In this document: positions 1 to 5,060 of the stretch, piece after piece | Position numbering within the stretch: the stretch's first letter is position 1 | Layout of the letters: every line of letters begins with the position of its first letter | Assembly (NCBI GenBank): GCA_015222355.1 | Contig: JADFVC010000267.1 | Coordinates: 1 to 6,776, forward strand | Direction: 5' to 3' | Length of the DNA stretch: 6,776 nt | Origin: Chloroflexota bacterium | GTDB taxonomy: Bacteria; Desulfobacterota; Desulfuromonadia; Desulfuromonadales; Geopsychrobacteraceae | Program-made: the position numbers and the translations under genes | Notes under the pieces: model-generated | Databases searched by the model: none | Seen by the model: only the letters and a program-made list of their open reading frames with translations | What the model was told of the DNA's origin: nothing

Positions 1-29
1 CGGATGGCGCCGGAGAATCCCACGCCTAA
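1..29 (+). pseudogene. 3' end of a convergent copy of the GGDEF-EAL gene (partial at window edge)
   Basis: Read on the plus strand in the frame starting at base 3, this stretch encodes D-G-A-G-E-S-H-A followed by TAA at 27-29. These are exactly the last eight residues and stop of the minus-strand sensor gene that ends at 241. The fragment exists because it lies in the left arm of the inverted repeat. If the duplication extends leftwards, a full or partial second copy of the sensor gene would converge on this one. If the repeat is only slightly longer than the window shows, this is merely a gene scrap. The copy could also be an assembly artefact. It is labelled a pseudogene only because the visible part is a fragment. 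Confidence 0.4.
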
Positions 30-73
30 CTTCCTCACCGACCCCTGACTTGTTTTCATGTAACTGTTCAGCA
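1..73. repeat. left arm of 73-bp perfect inverted repeat
   Basis: Bases 1-73 are the exact reverse complement of bases 197-269, with position x pairing with 270-x. The match stops cleanly at the inner side, where 74 and 196 do not pair. The outer end is cut by the window edge, so the true arm may be longer. The arm spans the last codons and stop of the sensor gene copy (to 29) plus 44 bp of downstream sequence. It may be a true inverted duplication or a fold-back artefact of amplification or assembly. The match itself is certain; its origin is not. Confidence 0.95.
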
Positions 74-87
74 CAGTACAAAAGACA

Positions 88-170
88 GTCATTCCGGCAG
101 GATTTTAGCCGGAATCCAGAAGTTAGAAGACAGAAAGGCTGGATCCCCGATAGCAGCACTCGGGGATGAC
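88..170. mobile_element. MITE-like palindromic element with two hairpins
   Basis: This 83-bp element begins GTCATTCC and ends with GGGATGAC, giving near-matching terminal inverted repeats. It contains two internal hairpins. The first pairs ATTCCGGC (91-98) with GCCGGAAT (108-115) around a 9-nt loop. The second pairs ATCCCCGA (143-150) with TCGGGGAT (160-167), also around a 9-nt loop. The inner flanks, AATCCAG and CTGGATC, are again complementary. It encodes nothing. From memory, dispersed GTCATTCC...GGAATCCAG repeats of this form occur in many proteobacterial genomes as non-autonomous repeats; copy number in this genome is unknown. Its second hairpin may also end transcripts of the leftward sensor gene, although no strong T-tract follows. 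Confidence 0.65.
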
Positions 171-196
171 AGGCGTTTTGTCTCCTGATCTGATAA

Positions 197-269
197 TGCT
201 GAACAGTTACATGAAAACAAGTCAGGGGTCGGTGAGGAAGTTAGGCGTGGGATTCTCCGGCGCCATCCG
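197..269. repeat. right arm of 73-bp perfect inverted repeat
   Basis: This is the reverse complement of bases 1-73. Bases 241-269 are the 3' end of the sensor gene including its stop (241-243, TAA on the minus strand). Bases 197-240 are its immediate downstream flank. A transcript leaving the sensor gene would pass through this arm, the hairpin-rich centre and then the left arm, and could fold into a 73-bp stem. Confidence 0.95.
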
Positions 270-3200
270 GATCCGGGGAGGTTCGTGCCAACAGTGCAAC
301 GATTTTTTCTGCCGGCGCCGGTTTACTGAAAAGATATCCCTGCCCCTCGAAACAGTTCATCTCCAAAAGCATCTGCAACTGCTCGGCAGTTTCAATTCCT
401 TCGGCGACAACCCCGACCCCCAGACTGCGGGCCAGAGCGACAACTATTTTGGCGATCGCCGCATCGTTGACATCACTGGTGATATCACGGACGAATGAGC
501 GATCGATTTTGAGCTTGGAAATCGGGAAACGCTTCAGATAGCTCAATGAAGAATAGCCGGTGCCGAAATCGTCAATTGCCAGGCTGATGTTCCGCTCCTT
601 AAGTGCCGTAAGGGTTGAGATGGTTTCCTCAACATCATCCATAATGACACTTTCGGTGATTTCCAATTCCAGGAACCTGGGTTCCAGGCCGGTTTTTTTC
701 AATGTCGCATCAACCATTTGTACGAGGTTTCCATGCCGAAACTGCCGTCCGGAAATGTTGACACAGACACGTTCCAGAGCATAGCCGGCATCAAGCCACT
801 GCTTGGCCTGGCGACAACTCGTCTCTAGAATCCATTCACCCAACGCAACAATAAACCCGGTCTCTTCCGCCAGGGGGATAAAGTCACTCGGGCAGATCAA
901 GCCTTTTTCCGGGTGTTGCCAACGAACCAGAGCTTCCAGTCCAATCAATTGACAGGTCCGCAGATCGACTTGCGGCTGATAGTACATGTCGAACTGCCGG
1001 TTGCTGAGAGCCCTGCTCAAATCCCTCTCCAGCAACAGCAGTTCATGAGTTTTGGCGTTCATATCCGGGGTATAGAACTGGAACCTGTTACCGCCCCCCT
1101 TTTTGGCTCCATACATGGCGACATCGGCACACTTCAACAATTCTTCGCTATCATGACCATCCGCCGGGTACATGCCGATGCCGATGCTGACAGTAACCGA
1201 CAGTTCCTGTGAGAGAACTTCAACCGGCGCCGCAAACGCGGTAAGGACTTTCTGTGCGAGGCTCGCAACCGCCTGTGGGCCGTTCACCTCTTCAAGAATG
1301 ATCAGGAACTCATCGCCGCCAAGTCGGGCAACGGTATCCTCAGCCCTGACCGTCTGCTCCAACCGGTCCGCGACGGTTTTGAGAACCTGGTCACCAAATG
1401 CGTGCCCCAGAGAATCATTGATGTTTTTAAAACGATCCAGGTCGAGGAAGAGCAACCCCAGCTTTTTGTCGCTACGCCGCGTCTTGGTCAAGGCGTGGGC
1501 TAAACGTTCATTGAACAGGACCCGATTCGGCAGGGATGTCAAAGGATCATGATGCGCCAGAAAGTTGAGTCGTTTTTCATTCTCGAGTAAGGCTTCTTCC
1601 GCCTTCAGCCGTTCGGTAATATCCCGGAAGGATTCGATGATCCCCTGAAGAGAGCCATCTTCACCCCGGAACGGTGAAGCGACCAGTTCGAAAACTCGCT
1701 TTTTGCCATCCTCCATAACATGGGTGTGAATAACGGTCACCGACTGGCCGGTCTCTTTGACCTGTTGCAAAGGGCAGGGATGATTGATCCCACGGCAAGG
1801 CTGATCCATGTTGTGAGAAGCCCGATAGCAGGGCAACGTCCCGGTGGCCGGAATTTCCCCATGGACGAAATCTCTGGCCACCAGGTTCATCAACCGAACC
1901 TGGTAGTCCAGGTCGATAACATAAATCGGATCTTCCACCCCGTCGATAATCGTCTGCAGAAATGTTCGTTCCGCTGCAACGGCTTTCTCGGCCCGTTTAC
2001 GGTCGGTGATATCTCGAAAAATCCCGCGCAGAGCGATGGCGCGGCCATCCTTGAGCTGAAAACTGACATTCCCTTCCAGCTCAATTTTCCGGCCGTCTTT
2101 CGTGACAAATGCGGTTTCCAGCGGGCGGTCTCCGATCTTTTGTTCCGCCTCCTGGAACGCCGTCAGGCAGCTATTCTGATAATCGGGATGGATGATATCA
2201 AAGATATTCAGCTGCGGGATTTCCTCCATTGTGTAGCCGAGGGTTTTCAGCCAAGCCTGATTGACAAACAGGATTCGCCCATCTGCCGAAACGCTCTGGA
2301 TCAAATCGTTGGCGCTATCAAACAGCTCACGTAGCCGCTGTTCACTTTCCGAAAGCCGCTTTTCTGCAGCACTGCGTTCGGCAATCTCCAGGTTAAGTTG
2401 ATCTCGCGAAGCCGTCACATGCAGCAGATTCTCTGTCATGTTGTTAAATGCCTCGGCCAGTTGGCCGAACTCATCATTGCGATCCACCGGCAAGCGACAG
2501 GAGAAATCTCCCTGACCGACGCGGCGGGTCCCGATCTGTAGCCTCTGGATCGGAATCGACGCTGAGTGAGAAATTTTTGTCACGATCATCAAGCCCAGGC
2601 CCACAACCCCGATTATGAAGATAATCGTGAACTGCTTGAAAGGAGCAATCGAAGCATAAGCTTCCTGGAGATCCATCTTCGCGACCAGCCCCAGGTCGAC
2701 TCTCGGTAAATAGCTCCACGAGGCGATGATTTCAACCCCCTGGCAATTATAACAAATGCCTGAACCGGAACGACCCAGCACAGCTTCCTGCAACGGCATC
2801 AGCTCATCATTATTTTTGAAGAGGACTGGATGCCGACTGCTTCTTTCCTGACTTCGCATGAAGGGGTTCAGATGAATAAAATGATTTTCATCAATTCTTT
2901 TACCCAGGATGGTTTTCCCCGTTTTACCGAGACCGGTTGAATCCTCGATAACGGCATAAATCGAAGAGAGACCCACTTCAAAACCCATCAAGGCAAGGGG
3001 CTCCCCCTGTTTGGACATTACCGGCCCAATCAGAAAAATGTGATCCTCTCCATGTTCATGGTCGTTTTGCACAAAGATAATTTTTATGATTTTCTTTGCG
3101 TAAATTTCCGCAATTTCTACTGTGGTGAGAGGCAATTTCGTGTGCAGATTCTTTTCCCGGTGATAAAGATTGCTCAAATAAAAAACCCGGCCTTGTGCAT

Positions 3201-3558
3201 CTGCGAAAATAATTCCGTCAAGACCGGCAATGTCCTGAAAGAGAGACAGATTTTTATCGATCTCAAGCAACAGGTTTTCTTCGACCTTCTTTGAGCCGCC
3301 CTGTTTGACCTGATTCACATAATTACCCAACGAGTTACGGACGGAATCAAGCCCCCTGATTTCGTAAAAGCTGCACTGTTTCCCTTTTATAAAATCTTCA
3401 ATCTTTTCCGCCTTCAGTTGCGCGACAACTGCGAGCGAATCCTGGCGGCTTTTCAAGAGGAAATCTTCAGCCAGGTAATAGGAGGTAAGCCCGATAACAA
3501 TAACGGGAATAATGAAGAGCGCTAAGGTGGTCAGTTGTATTTTTTGCTTAATCAGCAT
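241..3558 (-). CDS. membrane sensor diguanylate cyclase/phosphodiesterase (dCache-HAMP-PAS-PAS-GGDEF-EAL)
   Basis: This is an inner-membrane signalling protein predicted to make and degrade cyclic-di-GMP. TM1 (about 8-29) and TM2 (about 310-329) bracket a periplasmic dCache-like sensor. HAMP (about 330-382), a short coiled coil, PAS1 (about 409-520) and PAS2 (about 530-655) follow. GGDEF spans about 661-829 with intact GGDEF at 747-751 and an RxxD inhibitory site (R738, D741). EAL spans about 840-1095 with EAL at 875-877, N934, E966, DDFGTGYSS from 996, K1017, E1053 and QGYLFSKP from 1073. All the catalytic residues I can place are present, so it may be bifunctional. The ATG at 3558 puts TM1 at the very N-terminus. 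Its Shine-Dalgarno is weak (GGA about 9 nt upstream), so expression may be low. The periplasmic part has DHEHGEDH (166-173) and CYNC (269-272), and PAS2 has three Cys. Which activity dominates, and the ligand, cannot be read from sequence. Confidence 0.96.
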   Translation of the reverse strand: MLIKQKIQLTTLALFIIPVIVIGLTSYYLAEDFLLKSRQDSLAVVAQLKAEKIEDFIKGKQCSFYEIRGLDSVRNSLGNYVNQVKQGGSKKVEENLLLEIDKNLSLFQDIAGLDGIIFADAQGRVFYLSNLYHREKNLHTKLPLTTVEIAEIYAKKIIKIIFVQNDHEHGEDHIFLIGPVMSKQGEPLALMGFEVGLSSIYAVIEDSTGLGKTGKTILGKRIDENHFIHLNPFMRSQERSSRHPVLFKNNDELMPLQEAVLGRSGSGICYNCQGVEIIASWSYLPRVDLGLVAKMDLQEAYASIAPFKQFTIIFIIGVVGLGLMIVTKISHSASIPIQRLQIGTRRVGQGDFSCRLPVDRNDEFGQLAEAFNNMTENLLHVTASRDQLNLEIAERSAAEKRLSESEQRLRELFDSANDLIQSVSADGRILFVNQAWLKTLGYTMEEIPQLNIFDIIHPDYQNSCLTAFQEAEQKIGDRPLETAFVTKDGRKIELEGNVSFQLKDGRAIALRGIFRDITDRKRAEKAVAAERTFLQTIIDGVEDPIYVIDLDYQVRLMNLVARDFVHGEIPATGTLPCYRASHNMDQPCRGINHPCPLQQVKETGQSVTVIHTHVMEDGKKRVFELVASPFRGEDGSLQGIIESFRDITERLKAEEALLENEKRLNFLAHHDPLTSLPNRVLFNERLAHALTKTRRSDKKLGLLFLDLDRFKNINDSLGHAFGDQVLKTVADRLEQTVRAEDTVARLGGDEFLIILEEVNGPQAVASLAQKVLTAFAAPVEVLSQELSVTVSIGIGMYPADGHDSEELLKCADVAMYGAKKGGGNRFQFYTPDMNAKTHELLLLERDLSRALSNRQFDMYYQPQVDLRTCQLIGLEALVRWQHPEKGLICPSDFIPLAEETGFIVALGEWILETSCRQAKQWLDAGYALERVCVNISGRQFRHGNLVQMVDATLKKTGLEPRFLELEITESVIMDDVEETISTLTALKERNISLAIDDFGTGYSSLSYLKRFPISKLKIDRSFVRDITSDVNDAAIAKIVVALARSLGVGVVAEGIETAEQLQMLLEMNCFEGQGYLFSKPAPAEKIVALLARTSPDPDGAGESHA

Positions 3559-3580
3559 GTAGTGTCCGCAAACAAAACAT

Positions 3581-3598
3581 TCACAGTAAAAACTGTGA
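3581..3598. promoter_or_regulatory. dyad TCACAGT-N4-ACTGTGA, candidate operator of the sensor gene
   Basis: A perfect 7-bp inverted repeat surrounds an AAAA spacer, directly downstream of the predicted -10 of the sensor gene and over its predicted start site. It could be bound by a dimeric regulator that blocks transcription, or it could form a small hairpin in the 5' leader. The half-sites are in the reverse order of the CRP consensus TGTGA-N6-TCACA, so it is not a standard CRP site. The regulator is unknown. Confidence 0.4.
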
Positions 3599-3601
3599 CG
3601 T

Positions 3602-3630
3602 ATGTTAAATGAACGCTAATAAAAAATCAA
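3602..3630 (-). promoter_or_regulatory. candidate sigma-70 promoter for the sensor gene
   Basis: On the minus strand, TTGATT (3625-3630; 4/6 to the -35 consensus) is followed after exactly 17 nt by TAACAT (3602-3607; 4/6 to the -10 consensus). Transcription would start near 3595 and leave a leader of about 37 nt before the ATG at 3558. The match is moderate and the region is AT-rich, so chance is possible. Confidence 0.4.
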
Positions 3631-3798
3631 CGTAATTTAGTGCGATTTACGGAATCGAGCAGACGGACTTTTTCTCATGAGATAGTCGGCATGAAAGCCT
3701 CAGCTGAAAAACACTGAACCCCGTACCTATCCACCCGTAAAAACAACGATCACTGCCTGCTTCTGCAATCGATAAACAGCAAATCAGGACTTTCCTGC
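3631..3798. other. central part of the divergent intergenic region, no gene recognised
   Basis: I see no credible coding sequence, RNA gene or repeat in this AT-rich stretch between the two divergent promoters. It probably serves as upstream promoter and regulator-binding sequence for both directions. Confidence 0.5.
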
Positions 3799-3827
3799 TT
3801 GACAAATAAACACCCACACTGTTCAAT
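3799..3827 (+). promoter_or_regulatory. candidate sigma-70 promoter for the AbiEi-like/ATPase operon
   Basis: A perfect -35 box TTGACA (3799-3804) is followed after 17 nt by TTCAAT (3822-3827; 4/6 to the -10 consensus). Transcription would start near 3834, giving a leader of roughly 168 nt before the ATG at 4002. A second -10-like TATAAA (3860-3865) lacks a well-spaced -35. The exact -35 and ideal spacing make this the better candidate. Confidence 0.5.
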
Positions 3828-3872
3828 TAAATTTAAACGAATTGCGGGTGAACATTCGCTATAAAATGAACA
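3821..3872. promoter_or_regulatory. AT-rich palindrome and GTTCA/TGAAC half-sites over the operon promoter
   Basis: TTAAATTTAA (3827-3836) is a perfect palindrome next to the predicted -10 and start site, framed by CAATT (3824-3828) and AATTG (3840-3844). GTTCA at 3821-3825 is mirrored by TGAAC at 3849-3853, and TGAAC recurs at 3867-3871. AbiEi proteins of type IV toxin-antitoxin systems are known to bind inverted repeats in their own promoters. The downstream AbiEi-like protein binding here is therefore a reasonable but unproven idea. Confidence 0.35.
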
Positions 3873-3880
3873 ATAAAGCA

Positions 3881-3975
3881 CTCAGCCGCAAGCAGCGGGG
3901 TGTTGACTACGCGGCCATCCCGCGCCGGCCTTCAGCCAGCTTTCGTCCCAAGGGGACGGGGAATTGAACCCGCAG
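3881..3975 (+). other. GC-rich, hairpin-rich leader upstream of the AbiEi-like gene
   Basis: This GC-rich block follows AT-rich sequence and would lie in the 5' leader of the operon. It has consecutive short perfect stems: CCGC/GCGG (3886-3889 with 3895-3898), CGCGG/CCGCG (3910-3914 with 3920-3924) and CGTCCC/GGGACG (3944-3949 with 3953-3958). CGGG/CCCG (3957-3960 with 3969-3972) overlaps the third stem, so those two are mutually exclusive. CGGGG-N2-TTGA occurs at 3896 and again at 3957. On the minus strand the end resembles a tRNA T-loop (GGGTTCAATTCCC), but the stem is incomplete. It could be an attenuator-like leader, a mobile palindrome or a scar; I recognise no known RNA family. Confidence 0.4.
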
Positions 3976-3987
3976 AGATTAAACAGT

Positions 3988-3993
3988 GAAGGA
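3988..3993 (+). promoter_or_regulatory. ribosome binding site of the AbiEi-like gene
   Basis: GAAGGA lies 8 nt before the ATG at 4002. This strong, well-placed Shine-Dalgarno supports that start. Confidence 0.75.
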
Positions 3994-4001
3994 ATAATCG
4001 T

Positions 4002-5057
4002 ATGCCACGCCGACCCCTTCTTAATGATGAACAAATCTTTTACGACAGCATGAAGGCGATCCGTAGCCTCCCACAGAGCAAGATTGAGTTCATGCTGAAA
4101 AAAATCGGCGGCCCTTTTGCCGGGACCTTTCGCCTTTCCGGACCTTGGGGGGAACGCTACTTCTATATCAAGGTGGTAGCGAAACTGAGTCCGACCGTGG
4201 CCGACCTGGTCATCCACCAGATAAAAACCACTCCGGCCCCGAAAGACGCCAGCCCACTCCTGGTCAGCCACTACATTTCTCCTAAACTGGCGGCAACCCT
4301 GAAACAACAGGGCATCGAATATGCTGACTGCGCCGGCAACCTTTACCTCAGTAAGATGCCACTTTATGTTGAAATTGCCGGACAGAAACATGCGCCGAAA
4401 GCGCCTGGCGCTGATCGCCTGTTCCGCACCGCGGGACTCAAACTGCTTTACCTGTTTTTGCGCAACCGACAAGCGATCAATGCCACCTACCGGATGCTGG
4501 CCGATGACGCCGGGATTGCCCTGGGGGCCATTGGCGACCTGTTGATGGAACTGGAAAAAAGGGGCAATCTGAGTGTTGCCGATGGCGAACGACAGCTGAC
4601 CGCTATTGAGGAGTTATTACAGCGCTGGCAGCTCGGCTATCTGGAAACCTTACGACCCAAACTGACCCTGCAGCGCTGTCAACTCGCTCCCGGCTACCGT
4701 ATCGGCCAACTCCCGGAACAGCTGAGACAGTTGAGCAACGGCAAGCAGATTCTGATTGGCGGCGAACTTGGCGCATCCCTGCTGGTCAGCGGTTTCCAAC
4801 CACAGAATGCGGTCCTTTACCTGAGTCCGGAGCACCAGCTGAAACTGATGTTGCAACTGCACCTGACCCCCGACCCGGTCGGTAACATCACCATGCTGCA
4901 ACCGTTTGGTCACCAATGCAGCTGGACCGGCTGGCAGCCGGAAGGGCTGACCCTTGCCGACCCACTACTGACGTTCGCCGAACTCTCCGGCAGGCAAACC
5001 GATCAGGTTGCCGAAAAACTCTATAATCAGTATCTGCTCCCACGACTGAACGGGTGA
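4002..5057 (+). CDS. AbiEi-type (type IV antitoxin-like) winged-helix regulator
   Basis: This 351-residue soluble protein resembles the AbiEi_2-like family annotated as type IV toxin-antitoxin antitoxin or regulator. The N-terminal part (about 55-130) carries the family-like stretch LLVSHYISPKLAATLKQQGI (86-105) followed by D109-C-A-G-N113. A winged helix-turn-helix is likely at about 144-190 (GLKLLYLFLRN ... IGDLLMELEKRGNL). The C-terminal part (about 245-351) begins IGGELGASLLVSGF, typical of the AbiEi C-terminal fold. AbiEi proteins repress their own operon by binding inverted repeats, and in classical systems they counter the AbiEii nucleotidyltransferase toxin. No AbiEii gene is present in the window; the next gene, 3 nt downstream, is an ABC-class ATPase. 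A good Shine-Dalgarno fixes the start. The family assignment is from motif memory, and the antitoxin role here is inference. It may simply be a DNA-binding regulator. Confidence 0.75.
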   Translation: MPRRPLLNDEQIFYDSMKAIRSLPQSKIEFMLKKIGGPFAGTFRLSGPWGERYFYIKVVAKLSPTVADLVIHQIKTTPAPKDASPLLVSHYISPKLAATLKQQGIEYADCAGNLYLSKMPLYVEIAGQKHAPKAPGADRLFRTAGLKLLYLFLRNRQAINATYRMLADDAGIALGAIGDLLMELEKRGNLSVADGERQLTAIEELLQRWQLGYLETLRPKLTLQRCQLAPGYRIGQLPEQLRQLSNGKQILIGGELGASLLVSGFQPQNAVLYLSPEHQLKLMLQLHLTPDPVGNITMLQPFGHQCSWTGWQPEGLTLADPLLTFAELSGRQTDQVAEKLYNQYLLPRLNG

Positions 5058-5060
5058 AAA

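Noticed and set aside
166..498. 110-residue plus-strand frame across the inverted repeat and sensor 3' end
   Set aside because: It is antisense to the EAL domain, begins inside the MITE-like element, and has no ribosome binding site or recognisable product.
1720..2334. 204-residue plus-strand frame inside the sensor gene
   Set aside because: It is antisense to the PAS domains, whose motifs are clear on the other strand. It is a shadow frame.
3881..3925. Possible c-di-GMP (GEMM) riboswitch, prompted by GCAAGCAGCGGGGT
   Set aside because: The GEMM core (GCAAAGCC followed by a GGTAGCGGGGTTACC-like strand) is not present in order, and the stems do not match the family fold.
3950..3975. Possible tRNA gene on the minus strand
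   Set aside because: Only a T-loop-like GGGTTCAATTCCC is present. The T stem has two mismatches, and no anticodon arm or D arm can be placed.
3882..4472. 196-residue minus-strand open frame antisense to the AbiEi-like gene
   Set aside because: It lies opposite a gene with a clear family match and a good ribosome binding site, and its product has low complexity and no recognisable domain. It is a by-product of GC-rich coding sequence.
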